Shown one piece after another: positions 39,829 through 48,045 of a stretch of 64,000 nucleotides of DNA; positions within the stretch are counted from its first letter, which is position 1, and the number at the start of each line of letters is the position of its first letter. The notes beneath the pieces are model-generated. The model did not search any database. It saw only the letters and a program-made list of their open reading frames with translations, and was not told the origin of the DNA. The stretch is from Verrucomicrobiales bacterium (GTDB taxonomy: Bacteria > Verrucomicrobiota > Verrucomicrobiia > Methylacidiphilales > JAAUTS01): positions 88,648 through 152,647 of the forward strand of contig JAIRPN010000015.1 of the NCBI GenBank assembly GCA_031256975.1, in the 5' to 3' direction. Position numbers and translations under genes: made by a program.

Positions 39829-41199
39829 TCATCTTTGTTCGCCCCAGGATTGCAGAGCTCCCTGGATGCGGCTTTCGGAATCGATCAGGAATGTGGCGCT
39901 AATGATGATCTTGTCACCCTCGCTCAATCCTTTGAGAACCTCGTAGTTTTCCCCCGACTTCTCGCCAAGCTCGACAAAACGCGGCTCCAGCCTGCCATTG
40001 CCATGGTCGAGAAATACCACGAACCGGTTGCCGGTCGGCACCACCGCGCTGAACGGCACCACCAGTTTTTCGCCCAGCGTGGTCGAGGAACTGACATTGG
40101 CGTACATGCCGGGACGGATTTTCAGGTCGTCGTTAGCGAGTACGAAACGCACTTTCAGCCGCCGGGTTTCCGTATTGAATTGCGGGTAGATAAACGCGGC
40201 TTTCGCGGTTAGCGTCAAGTTCGCCAGCGATGGGAAATTGACCTGGAATTCCTGGCCGATTGCGACAAATGGCGACTGATCCTCGGGAAACTCGGCCTCG
40301 ACCCAGATCGGCGACAACTGCGCCAGCCGGAACAATTGCTGACCCTGCTCAAACTTCATCCCTTCCACCGCCTGCTTTTCCATCACAATGCCGTCCACCG
40401 GCGACTGCAATTCAAACAATCCGCTCAATCCCTGGCCTTGTCCGCGTCTCAATGTTAGCGAGGTGTCCGGCAGCTTGAGCGCCAGGTCTTCCAACGCCTT
40501 CAATTGCGCGTCCGACAAATCCCAGACCCGCATCCGCGCGCGGAAACGCTCGAACTCCTGCTGCAACATCACCGGATTTTCATTGGCCATGAATTGCCGC
40601 GTGCGTTTCCAGTTGCGGTAAGCGTTGATATAATCCTGCTGCGCCTCGATCCACCCCTCGCTGAGGATCAGCGCCAGCGGCTCGCCCTTTTTCACCGTTT
40701 GCCCGGTAGTGCTGGCGTAGAGTTTTTCGATGTAACCGTCAGCCGCCTTGATATTGATGTCGCGCAGGGTCGATTCATCGATGGTCACAATGCCCGGCGC
40801 ACGCAGGAGCCGTTGCAATTTTTCCCTCCTCACCACGTCACTGCGCACCCCGATGGCCTGCAGGCGTTCGGGAGCAACCTGAAATCCGGTCGCCCCGTTG
40901 TCCGGCGGGACGACATGAGCGCCGTGATCGGCGGCGCTCATGTTTGTCTTGTCCGGTTGTGAGCCGGAAGTTTTTTCCATGTCGTGGTTGGCGTCCTTTT
41001 TCTTCGGGACCGGCACCAGCGTCATGCCGCAAATCGGGCAGTTGCCCGGATTCTTTTCATGCACGCTGGGATGCATGGGACAGGTGTAATAGTCGACATC
41101 CTCGGCCACCGCTTGATTTGCCGGTTTGCCGCACGCCGTCAGCCACACTCCAAGTCCCGCCAACAACGATAACAGGAACCATTTCTTGATTGTTGCCAT
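39829..41199 (-). CDS. cusB: CusB-type adaptor with heavy-metal-binding domain
   Basis: A 456-residue lipoprotein: lipobox L-T-A-C23, then a heavy-metal-binding domain at about 37-65 (YYTCPMHPSVHEKNPGNCPICGM) with Cys40, His43, Cys54, Cys57 and Met59 as likely ligands. The rest is a membrane fusion protein: lipoyl half, helical hairpin (about 185-225), second lipoyl half (LQSPVDGIVMEKQAVEGM), beta-barrel and membrane-proximal parts. It delivers Cu+/Ag+ to CusA. The divergent gene at 41339 shares the 140-bp upstream region. Confidence 0.92.
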   Translation of the reverse strand: MATIKKWFLLSLLAGLGVWLTACGKPANQAVAEDVDYYTCPMHPSVHEKNPGNCPICGMTLVPVPKKKDANHDMEKTSGSQPDKTNMSAADHGAHVVPPDNGATGFQVAPERLQAIGVRSDVVRREKLQRLLRAPGIVTIDESTLRDINIKAADGYIEKLYASTTGQTVKKGEPLALILSEGWIEAQQDYINAYRNWKRTRQFMANENPVMLQQEFERFRARMRVWDLSDAQLKALEDLALKLPDTSLTLRRGQGQGLSGLFELQSPVDGIVMEKQAVEGMKFEQGQQLFRLAQLSPIWVEAEFPEDQSPFVAIGQEFQVNFPSLANLTLTAKAAFIYPQFNTETRRLKVRFVLANDDLKIRPGMYANVSSSTTLGEKLVVPFSAVVPTGNRFVVFLDHGNGRLEPRFVELGEKSGENYEVLKGLSEGDKIIISATFLIDSESRIQGALQSWGEQR

Positions 41200-41338
41200 A
41201 CGCCCTTGAAACGCGCCAAAGCCCGCAACCCCTCACAAAAAATATTTTTTAATTTTCGAGGGAGGAACACTGGCTGGTCCGTTTCCCCTGCGTGGACCGA
41301 TCGATTTCGGACACATTAACCTCAACCAAGGAAAAAAC

Positions 41339-41680
41339 ATGAAATTCAATCATTCATCCCGCTGTATCACGGTTCTCGGATTACTGGCCATTGTCGGTGC
41401 CGGTTCGTTGCAGGCGGCAGTTGTCCAGACCAGCAAGGGCGAAAGAATCGCCACCACCCCGCCGCAAGTGCAACCCGCGTCCGCTCCCGGCGAGCGCATG
41501 ACCGTGGCAAATTGTCCCCGCACCACCACCGAACAGGCCAAAATCACCTATTCCAAATACAGCAAGGACCACGACCAGGTCACCCGCACAGGCGCGGTTC
41601 AGCGCATGACCCCCTGCCGTCAGGAATTAACCCGGCAGGCTGACAAGCAGACCTACAACCGGATGGTCGGCTGCAACTAA
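41339..41680 (+). CDS. Small secreted protein, 113 aa
   Basis: A signal peptide covers about residues 1-26 (LGLLAIVGAGSLQA-AV). The mature part is polar, with Cys59, Cys92 and Cys112 and repeats of T-K-x-T-Y-S. I do not recognise a family. It starts after AAGGAAAAAAC, diverges from cusB, and ends in a strong terminator, so it is monocistronic. Location suggests a link to metal stress, perhaps as a periplasmic metal binder, but this is inference. Confidence 0.75.
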   Translation: MKFNHSSRCITVLGLLAIVGAGSLQAAVVQTSKGERIATTPPQVQPASAPGERMTVANCPRTTTEQAKITYSKYSKDHDQVTRTGAVQRMTPCRQELTRQADKQTYNRMVGCN

Positions 41681-41694
41681 TGAAGTTTCGGCAG

Positions 41695-41727
41695 AAAGCG
41701 CGTTTTCTTGGGAAAACGCGCTTTTTT
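41695..41727 (+). terminator. Rho-independent terminator
   Basis: AAAGCGCGTTTTC and GAAAACGCGCTTT form a perfect 13-bp stem with loop TTGG, followed by a T run. It lies 15 bp after the stop of the 113-residue protein gene and separates it from the anti-sigma cassette. Confidence 0.93.
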
Positions 41728-41796
41728 ATTGAGGGATGGGACCAAATCCTGCGTTTCCCGTTATGAAAACAATCCATATTGTGTTAAATATTAATT

Positions 41797-42126
41797 ATGA
41801 AGCATAACCAAGATCAGCTCGATCAACTGCTCGGCGCGATGTCCGCCAAACAGGCTCCGGCTTTGCCGCCGGGCTTCCAACAGAATGTATGGCGGGAAAT
41901 CCGCCAGCGGCGTGAAAGCAACCGAAACTTTGGCCTGGTTGATTTTGCCAACTGGCTGCTCGGCGCGGCCCTGCAACCCCGTCCGGTTGCCGCGGCGCTG
42001 ACACTGGCCTTGTTGCTCGGCGTGTTCGGCGGTTTCAGCGTTAGCGCCGAAAAACCGGTTCACCGCCTGCAGTTCGAGGCTTTTTCGGCCCACTCTTCCG
42101 GATTTCCCTTATCTTCAATCAAATAA
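41797..42126 (+). CDS. Probable membrane anti-sigma factor (CnrY-like)
   Basis: 109 residues with a cytosolic helical N-terminus (DQLDQLLGAMSAKQ...NVWREIRQRR), one membrane helix (about 66-84, AAALTLALLLGVFGGFSV) and a short periplasmic tail. Position first in a three-gene cassette with a CnrX-like sensor and an ECF sigma factor fits an anti-sigma factor of the CnrY type. Sequence alone is not diagnostic. Confidence 0.65.
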   Translation: MKHNQDQLDQLLGAMSAKQAPALPPGFQQNVWREIRQRRESNRNFGLVDFANWLLGAALQPRPVAAALTLALLLGVFGGFSVSAEKPVHRLQFEAFSAHSSGFPLSSIK

Positions 42127-42136
42127 ACACCCGCCC

Positions 42137-42592
42137 ATGAAACGCATCCTGCCCTTTGTTGCCTTGCTGGTTCTGGTGGCCGTGGTGGCCTCGGCCAGCT
42201 GCCTGCTGACCCGCCATTATTTCGGCCATCCGGCACCCGCCACCCCCGCGGTCAAAACCGAGGTCTTTGAACAACTCAACCTGAGCGCGGATCAGGAACA
42301 AAAAATCGACGCCATTCGCGCGCAATTCACCGCGCGGCAACACCAGTGCATGCTGTTGATGCAACAGCGCAACAACGAATTGGCAGCCGCAATCCTGGCC
42401 GACCGGGCCGACTCCCCGCGGGTGCAGGCCGCGGTGGAAAAAATCCACGAGGCGATGGGCGACATGCAAAAGGCCACGCTAAACTCGATCTTTGCCGCCA
42501 AGGAGGTGCTGACCCCGGCGCAATACGACAAACTGCTGCAACTCACCGCGCAACAACTTTCCGCCGCCGCCGACAGCCCCTGCTGTCATTGA
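42137..42592 (+). CDS. Periplasmic metal sensor (CnrX/ZraP-like)
   Basis: 151 residues: an N-terminal signal anchor (about 5-25) and a four-helix periplasmic domain (FEQLNLSADQEQKIDAIRAQFTARQHQ..., IHEAMGDMQKATLNSIFAAKEVLTPAQYDKLLQLT) as in the CnrX/CpxP/ZraP heavy-metal resistance group. His, Met and Cys residues cluster in the helices and the protein ends in CCH (149-151), an unusual metal-binding tail. It starts 10 bp after the anti-sigma gene and ends 4 bp before the sigma gene. Confidence 0.8.
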   Translation: MKRILPFVALLVLVAVVASASCLLTRHYFGHPAPATPAVKTEVFEQLNLSADQEQKIDAIRAQFTARQHQCMLLMQQRNNELAAAILADRADSPRVQAAVEKIHEAMGDMQKATLNSIFAAKEVLTPAQYDKLLQLTAQQLSAAADSPCCH

Positions 42593-42596
42593 CCGC

Positions 42597-43169
42597 ATGC
42601 CGCAAGACGATCCCGATCTGCCGCTGGTGCTGCAACTCCAGTCGGGCGATGACCAGGCCTTGGACGAACTCATGGCCCGGCACCAGCAGCGTATTCACCG
42701 CTTCATCTGGCGCTATTTTCCCAACGAGCACGACGCGTTGGAACTGGCGCAGGAAACCTTCGTCCGCGCGTATTTCAACATCCATAAATTCAACCCGCGC
42801 GCGCTGTTCTCCACCTGGCTGTTTTCCATCGCCCTCAACCTGTGCCGCGACCGCTCGCGCAGCAGGGCGCACAAGCTCGCGCAGCGCAGCGAATCGCTTT
42901 CACCGGGCGCTAACGGTGAAGTGACGATCGAATTATCCTCGCACGAAAAAAATCCAACCGAAATCCTGGAACAAAACGAAAAAATGCGCGCCTTGGAACA
43001 GGCCGTTGCCGACCTGCCGCCGGAATTGAAGGAACCCTTCATCCTTAGCGTGCTGGAAGGCGATTCCCACCGGGACTGCGCCGCCAAGCTCGGCCTAAGC
43101 GAAAAGGCCGTCGAGATGAAAATCTACCGGGCCCGGAAAATACTGGCCGAAAAAATCGCCGATTTTTGA
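42597..43169 (+). CDS. ECF RNA polymerase sigma factor (CnrH-like)
   Basis: 190 residues. Region 2 spans about 20-90 (DELMARHQQRIHRFIWRYFPNEHDALELAQETFVRAY, FSTWLFSIALNLCRDRSR) and region 4 about 130-185 (ALEQAVADLPPELKEPFILSVLEGDSHRDCAAKLGLSEKAVEMKIYRARK). It would be held by the anti-sigma protein until the sensor detects metal. Likely targets are its own cassette and the cus operon (inference). Confidence 0.92.
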   Translation: MPQDDPDLPLVLQLQSGDDQALDELMARHQQRIHRFIWRYFPNEHDALELAQETFVRAYFNIHKFNPRALFSTWLFSIALNLCRDRSRSRAHKLAQRSESLSPGANGEVTIELSSHEKNPTEILEQNEKMRALEQAVADLPPELKEPFILSVLEGDSHRDCAAKLGLSEKAVEMKIYRARKILAEKIADF

Positions 43170-43201
43170 GGGAAACAGCAAAACAGTCCGTTTAAGGTTT
43201 T

Positions 43202-43501
43202 ATGAACAAAACCCTGTTGAAATTCGCAGCCCTGATACTGGTTCCCTTTGGCATTACAGCTTGCTCAAAAAGCGATAACGCCAAATTAACCGAATTACAA
43301 AAGGATTACCCCCTGGCTAATTGCCCCGTTTCCGGCGCCAAACTTGGTGAAATGGGCAAGCCTGTTGATTACCTGTACCAACATCCTGACGCTAACAATA
43401 AATCCACCACCGAGCTGGTGCGTTTTTGTTGCCCCGGCTGCATCGCCAAGTTCAACGCGGAGCCGGACCAATACTTGCAGAAAATCCACGCTGCCAAATA
43501 A
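43202..43501 (+). CDS. Cys-rich lipoprotein with YHS/TRASH-like domain
   Basis: A 99-residue lipoprotein with lipobox ITAC21. The mature part has CPVSG (Cys41) and LVRFCCPGCIAKFNAEPDQYL (Cys76, Cys77, Cys80), the spacing of small YHS/TRASH-type metal-binding domains. It follows the ECF sigma gene by 32 bp and may be part of its regulon as a periplasmic copper or silver binder. Confidence 0.8.
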   Translation: MNKTLLKFAALILVPFGITACSKSDNAKLTELQKDYPLANCPVSGAKLGEMGKPVDYLYQHPDANNKSTTELVRFCCPGCIAKFNAEPDQYLQKIHAAK

Positions 43502-43519
43502 ACTTCGCGGTTGGCGCCA

Positions 43520-44641
43520 TCAGGCTGGGTGCTTGTTGGCCCGCCAAATCAGCCAGAAACCCAGTCCTTGGAACAGGATGTTGGGAATCCAGATAATCAG
43601 GTCGGGATAAGCGTTCGGCTTGTCCTTGAGCGACATAGCGTAGACGATCATCAGGTAATACAACACCACGATGGCAACGCTAATGACGAATCCGATCGAG
43701 GTCTCCGCCCGCCCGGTGGTGATTGCCAGCGGAATCGCCAGGAACATGAAGGTGAAGCAGGCCACCGAGAACGAGACGCGTTTTTGCAGCTCGGTGAACA
43801 GCGGGGTGAAACGAAACTCCTGATTGCTGCCGGCGAAGATGTGGTTGACGATTTGCTCCGCGGTCATGATGCCGATATTGGTGGTCAGACGGCTGGAATC
43901 GAAGTCCTTGCCCAGCGGCACCCGGATTGGCAGTTGTGAAGCGCGGATGCCGGTGGTAATGCGGCTCAGATCGGCAGGATCGGCATTGGCGCGGTCTTCC
44001 TCGCGGGCGCCAAACAGTGTGATGGTTAGCTCCATGTTCTGCAAATCGGCATTAAGAATGCCCTTGTCCGCCCGCATACTGTTCAACGGTATTTTGGTTT
44101 TGGGATCCAGCTTCCAGATATAAACCCCCTCGATGGTGTTGCCGTATTTTTTGTCGACATAGATGGTGTAGCCGGAAAATTTGTCGATCGGTTCCTGCGC
44201 CCTGATCAGCATGGTCGGGTTGTTGCGGCCGATCTCGAAGATCATTTCCTTGAACTTGGTCATGCACTTCGGCGCAAGAATGGCATTGTTGTAAAAACTA
44301 AGCATGCACATGAACATGCTGAACAACACTACTGGCGCGATCAAGGGCACCAAGCCAAGCCCCGCCGAGCGGATGATCAGGATCTCGCGATTGTGCGACA
44401 TGCGGCCAAACACCAGCAGGGTACCAACCAGCAACCCCCAGGGGATGGTGATGGTCATGGCCTGCGGGCTGAGCAGCGCGATCATCTTCAACACCACCCA
44501 GAACGGGATGTCATTGTCCACCAGCACCTGGGCGATGCGCTTGAAGGCGTCGCCGAACATGATCAGCGACGTCAGGATCGCGATGGCCGCGAATGACGAG
44601 CTGACGACTTCGCCAAGCAGGTAACGGTAAATGATTCTCAC
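43520..44641 (-). CDS. LptF/LptG family permease
   Basis: A 373-residue inner-membrane subunit of the LPS export complex. Three N-terminal helices (YLLGEVVSSSFAAIAILTSLIMF; MITIPWGLLVGTLLVFGRMS), a periplasmic beta-jellyroll (about 130-265) and three C-terminal helices match the YjgP/YjgQ family. LptF and LptG are hard to tell apart; no second copy or lptB is nearby. It starts 70 bp from the VOC gene end, on the same strand. Confidence 0.92.
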   Translation of the reverse strand: MRIIYRYLLGEVVSSSFAAIAILTSLIMFGDAFKRIAQVLVDNDIPFWVVLKMIALLSPQAMTITIPWGLLVGTLLVFGRMSHNREILIIRSAGLGLVPLIAPVVLFSMFMCMLSFYNNAILAPKCMTKFKEMIFEIGRNNPTMLIRAQEPIDKFSGYTIYVDKKYGNTIEGVYIWKLDPKTKIPLNSMRADKGILNADLQNMELTITLFGAREEDRANADPADLSRITTGIRASQLPIRVPLGKDFDSSRLTTNIGIMTAEQIVNHIFAGSNQEFRFTPLFTELQKRVSFSVACFTFMFLAIPLAITTGRAETSIGFVISVAIVVLYYLMIVYAMSLKDKPNAYPDLIIWIPNILFQGLGFWLIWRANKHPA

Positions 44642-44711
44642 TCGGGAACTGTTTTAGGGATTCCCCGCGCAAAATAAAACTCCAAATTAGAACTATCCGC
44701 CGGTTCCCCGG

Positions 44712-45191
44712 TTAAACCGCATTCAACAGGTCTTCCAGATCCAGGGGCCGGGTAAACATTGCCAGTTTCCCGTCGGCGTGGCGCGGCCATTCTGTTGCCG
44801 GGCGGTCACGGTAAAGCTCAACCCCGTTCTGGTCGGGGTCGCGCAAATACAATGCCTCGCTCACCCCGTGATCGCTGGCGCCATCCAGCGGGATTCCCGC
44901 CTTCAGCAAACGGCGCAAAGCATCCGCCAACGCCTCCCGGTTTGGATACAAAATTGCCAGGTGAAATAATCCGGTCGTGCCCGGTGCGGGCGGCTTGCCC
45001 CTGTGACTTTCCCACGTATTCAGGCCGATGTGATGGTGATAACCGCCCGCCGAGACAAAGGCCGCCTCGTTGCCGTAACGCTGGGTCAGTTCAAATCCCA
45101 GCACCCCGCAGTAAAAGTCGAGGGCTCGTTGCAAGTCAGCCACCTTGAGGTGTACGTGGCCAATGCGGGTTCCGGGATCAATCGGCTTCAT
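44712..45191 (-). CDS. VOC family (glyoxalase/dioxygenase fold) protein
   Basis: A 159-residue single VOC unit pair. Likely metal ligands are His14 in GHVHLKVADLQRALDFY, a His of the YHHHIGLNTW block and Glu in NGVELYRDRP. The layout GYHHHIGLNTWESH...GLFHLAI resembles catechol 2,3-dioxygenase-type enzymes. The substrate is unknown. It follows the AhpD-like gene by 6 bp, implying one transcript. Confidence 0.9.
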   Translation of the reverse strand: MKPIDPGTRIGHVHLKVADLQRALDFYCGVLGFELTQRYGNEAAFVSAGGYHHHIGLNTWESHRGKPPAPGTTGLFHLAILYPNREALADALRRLLKAGIPLDGASDHGVSEALYLRDPDQNGVELYRDRPATEWPRHADGKLAMFTRPLDLEDLLNAV

Positions 45192-45197
45192 GTCGGT

Positions 45198-45650
45198 TTA
45201 ACCTTCCTTGCGCTCCCCCGGTGTTTTGCCAAAACTGATCGAGATTCGATTCCATAAATTCATCAGGCTGATCACCGAGGTCAGCTGGACCAATTCTTCC
45301 GCATTGAAATGCTTGGCCGCTTCCTCGTAAATTTCATCGGAGGGAACGCCTTTTGCAATCAAGGTGACCGATTCCGCCCAAGCCAGCGCCGCGCGTTCCC
45401 GGTCGCTGAAAAAACCAACTTCGCGCCAGACACTGAGGCAGTCCAGCCGTTGCTGCCGTTCCCCCAGCGCACGCGCCTCCTGATTGTGCAGATTGATACA
45501 ATAGGCGCAGCCGTTGATTTGTGAGACCCGCAACTCCACCAGCGCCTTCAACTTGTGATCGGCGAATGATTCCGCCACCTGTTTGCTTGCCGCTGCAATA
45601 CCGTTGATGACGTCCGGCGCGGCCTGATAATAATCGATGCGTTTTTTCAT
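45198..45650 (-). CDS. AhpD-like carboxymuconolactone decarboxylase family protein
   Basis: A 150-residue protein from ATG 45650, with GGAGG 10 bp upstream deciding the start. The redox motif is Glu39...Cys48-x2-Cys51-x3-His55 (NGCAYCINLH), as in AhpD-type peroxidases. The rest is the all-helical family fold. It probably reduces peroxides or quinone-like compounds with the adjacent VOC protein (inference). Confidence 0.92.
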   Translation of the reverse strand: MKKRIDYYQAAPDVINGIAAASKQVAESFADHKLKALVELRVSQINGCAYCINLHNQEARALGERQQRLDCLSVWREVGFFSDRERAALAWAESVTLIAKGVPSDEIYEEAAKHFNAEELVQLTSVISLMNLWNRISISFGKTPGERKEG

Positions 45651-45787
45651 ATGTTTGTAACCTCCGGAAAGATATAGCCTAATCCGCAAAAACCGCATGC
45701 GCAAACTGCACCGAACGGTCCGCCTCCGCCCTCGCCGGGTAATTTTCTCCCTTGCGCCAACGGGCAAAAAACCTCACCATTAGCGCC

Positions 45788-46240
45788 ATGACTCTTCTCG
45801 AACAAATCGACTCCCAGCTCAAAGACGCCATGCGCGCCAAGGACATGGACAAACTCAACACCCTGCGCGCATTGAAATCCGCCGCCAAGTATCTTGCCAT
45901 CGAGAAATACGGCGCCGACGGCAACGCTAACGACGAAGACGTCATGCAGGTCGCCCGCAAGGAAATCAAGAAACGCAATGAATCCATCGAGGTCTACGAA
46001 AAGAACGGCCGTCCCGAGGCGGCCGCCAAGGAAAAAGCCGAAAAGGCCGTGCTGGAAACCTTCCTGCCCGCCGCATTGAGCGACGCCGAACTGGAAGCCA
46101 TCGTCAAGGCCGCCATTAGCGAAACCGGCGCCACCGGCAAGGCCCAGATGGGCGCGGTGATGAAAGCCGCCGTGGCCAAGGCCGCGGGCCGCGCCGATGG
46201 CAAGCAAATCAGCGCAATGGTCGCCAAGCTGCTGCCCTAA
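45788..46240 (+). CDS. GatB/YqeY domain protein
   Basis: 150 residues from ATG 45788 (MTLLEQIDSQLKDAMRAKD). It is a stand-alone YqeY helical domain with PEAAAKEKAEKAVLETFLPAALSDAELEAIVKAAISETGA, the tail domain otherwise found on GatB amidotransferase, and may bind tRNA. An ATTAGCG word sits 2 bp upstream of the start codon. trpD follows 18 bp after the stop. Confidence 0.92.
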   Translation: MTLLEQIDSQLKDAMRAKDMDKLNTLRALKSAAKYLAIEKYGADGNANDEDVMQVARKEIKKRNESIEVYEKNGRPEAAAKEKAEKAVLETFLPAALSDAELEAIVKAAISETGATGKAQMGAVMKAAVAKAAGRADGKQISAMVAKLLP

Positions 46241-46258
46241 GGCCGCGGTGTATCGCCA

Positions 46259-47296
46259 ATGAGTGAATTAGCCGAAGCCACCCGACTTTGCCACGCCAAG
46301 CAGGAACTTGGCGCGCCGATCATTTGGCAGATTGCCGAGGACTTGCTGAACCCCGCTAACAGCGAGGCGGACAAGCTTGAATTCCTCCGCGCCCTCACGG
46401 ATAAAGGCGAGACTGCACGCGAATTGCTGGCCTTCACCAACGCCTTTCTGCCCAAGGCGCTTGACCCGGGCATCAACGGCACCTGGCACGGCAAGCCCTT
46501 GCTCGACTGCTGCGGCACCGGCGGCGGCGGATTGAACGTGGTCAATATTTCCACCACCATGATGTTTGTGCTCGCAGCCGGCGGCGTACCGGTGGTCAAA
46601 CACGGTAATATCGGCGTTACCAAGATTTCCGGCAGCAGCGATGTACTTGGCGTGCTCGGCATTCCAACCACGCTAACGCCCGGCCAGAACAAAACCGTGT
46701 TCGAGGCCAGTAATCTCGGCTTCTTCCACGCACCGTTTTATCATCCGACTTTCAAGCTGATCGCCCCGTTGCGCCGCAAGCTGGCCGAGGAAGGCCGCCG
46801 CACGGTGTTCAACCTGCTCGGCCCGCTGATCAATCCCGCCCGCCCCGACGCGCAAATGATCGGCCTGTTCAAGAAGGCCTATGTTCCGCTGTTCGGTGAA
46901 GTGCTCGAATTGCTCGGACGCAAGCACCATCTCGCCATTTACAGCGAGGCGGAGGACGGCACGCCGATCGGCGAATATTCGATCCTCGGGCCCAATACCA
47001 TCCACACCTCGCTGGACTTCGACATCCCCGACCGCACCCGCGACGACCTCGGCAGCTACAAGAGCCTGCTCATCAGCGGCCCCGGGGAAAGCGCCCGCCG
47101 CATCCTCGACCTGTTCAAGGGCGGCGAACAAGGATTGTTCAAGGAAATCATCATCGCCAACAGCGCCCTTGGTTTTGTGGTCACGGAAACTTCCGACACC
47201 TGGGATGAAGGCCTCGATCTCGCGCGCGAAATCATCGAATCCGGCCGGGCCTTGCAAAAACTGGAACAATGGCGCCAGTTTTGCACCTCGGTTTAA
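46259..47296 (+). CDS. trpD: Anthranilate phosphoribosyltransferase
   Basis: A 345-residue enzyme of tryptophan synthesis joining anthranilate to PRPP. Landmarks: CCGTGGGGLNVVNIST (85-99) for PRPP, KHGN (114-117), SGSSDVLGVLG (124-134) and the R-x-x-FNLLGPLINPARP block. Length is typical. It is separated from other trp genes; yqeY is 18 bp upstream and a metallo-hydrolase gene 12 bp downstream. Confidence 0.95.
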   Translation: MSELAEATRLCHAKQELGAPIIWQIAEDLLNPANSEADKLEFLRALTDKGETARELLAFTNAFLPKALDPGINGTWHGKPLLDCCGTGGGGLNVVNISTTMMFVLAAGGVPVVKHGNIGVTKISGSSDVLGVLGIPTTLTPGQNKTVFEASNLGFFHAPFYHPTFKLIAPLRRKLAEEGRRTVFNLLGPLINPARPDAQMIGLFKKAYVPLFGEVLELLGRKHHLAIYSEAEDGTPIGEYSILGPNTIHTSLDFDIPDRTRDDLGSYKSLLISGPGESARRILDLFKGGEQGLFKEIIIANSALGFVVTETSDTWDEGLDLAREIIESGRALQKLEQWRQFCTSV

Positions 47297-47308
47297 CCAA
47301 CGCTAACC

Positions 47309-47932
47309 ATGAACCCGCTTCCGCAAATCAACATGTTTACCGGCGGCCTCGCCGAAACCAACGCTTATTTCCTGAAACTCGACAACGGCTGGCTGGCCGT
47401 CGACGCGCCGGAAGGCACCGCCGAGGCAGTGGAAGAATACGGCCTGACCATTAGCGCCCTTGTCCTCACCCACGGCCACTGGGATCACATCTGGGATGCC
47501 GCGCCGATTGCCAGGAAATTCAACTGCCCCGTCTACTACCACCAGGCCGACGAAATCCTTTGTACCCAACCGCAGGTCATGCGCGCCTACGGATTGCCCG
47601 CCAACATTGAACCCGTCGCCACCACCAAGTTCCTCGATCAGGACGACACGCTAACCCTAAGCCCTTACAATTTTAAAATCCTGCACATTCCCGGACATTG
47701 CCCCGGCAGCATTTGTTTGTATGAACAACAGCACGGCTTCATCTTCGGCGGCGACGTGTTGTTTGCCGGCGGCGTCGGTCGCTGGGACCTGCCCGGCGGT
47801 TCCGAGGAAATACTGATTAGCGGCATCAAACAGAAACTGCTTCCGCTGCCGGACAACGTTATCATCTACCCCGGCCACGGCCCGGAAACCACTATCGGCA
47901 ACGAACGGAAATATAATCCGTACGTTCGCTAA
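47309..47932 (+). CDS. Metallo-beta-lactamase-fold hydrolase (GloB-like)
   Basis: 207 residues with the zinc motif H55-x-H57-x-D59-H60 (THGHWDH), a third His in HIPGHCPGS, the bridging Asp in FGGDVLF and a final His in YPGHGPETT. It is the size of small glyoxalase II-like thioesterases. A CGCTAAC word lies immediately before the ATG. It begins 12 bp after trpD. Confidence 0.92.
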   Translation: MNPLPQINMFTGGLAETNAYFLKLDNGWLAVDAPEGTAEAVEEYGLTISALVLTHGHWDHIWDAAPIARKFNCPVYYHQADEILCTQPQVMRAYGLPANIEPVATTKFLDQDDTLTLSPYNFKILHIPGHCPGSICLYEQQHGFIFGGDVLFAGGVGRWDLPGGSEEILISGIKQKLLPLPDNVIIYPGHGPETTIGNERKYNPYVR

Positions 47933-47964
47933 TATCCGATATTTTCAGCTTTCAAATTTATAAT

Positions 47965-47982
47965 CGCTAACCATCATTAGCG
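47965..47982. repeat. Dyad of the CGCTAAY word
   Basis: CGCTAACCATCATTAGCG: the chromosome-wide word occurs here as an inverted pair around CATC, 33 bp after the hydrolase stop codon. Paired uptake words in Neisseria and Pasteurellaceae serve as terminators, but no T run follows here. Confidence 0.6.
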
Positions 47983-48045
47983 AATGAACGTGATTTGCAC
48001 CACATACGGCGAACGCGACATTAAAACAATAAACTTTCTGCCCTA

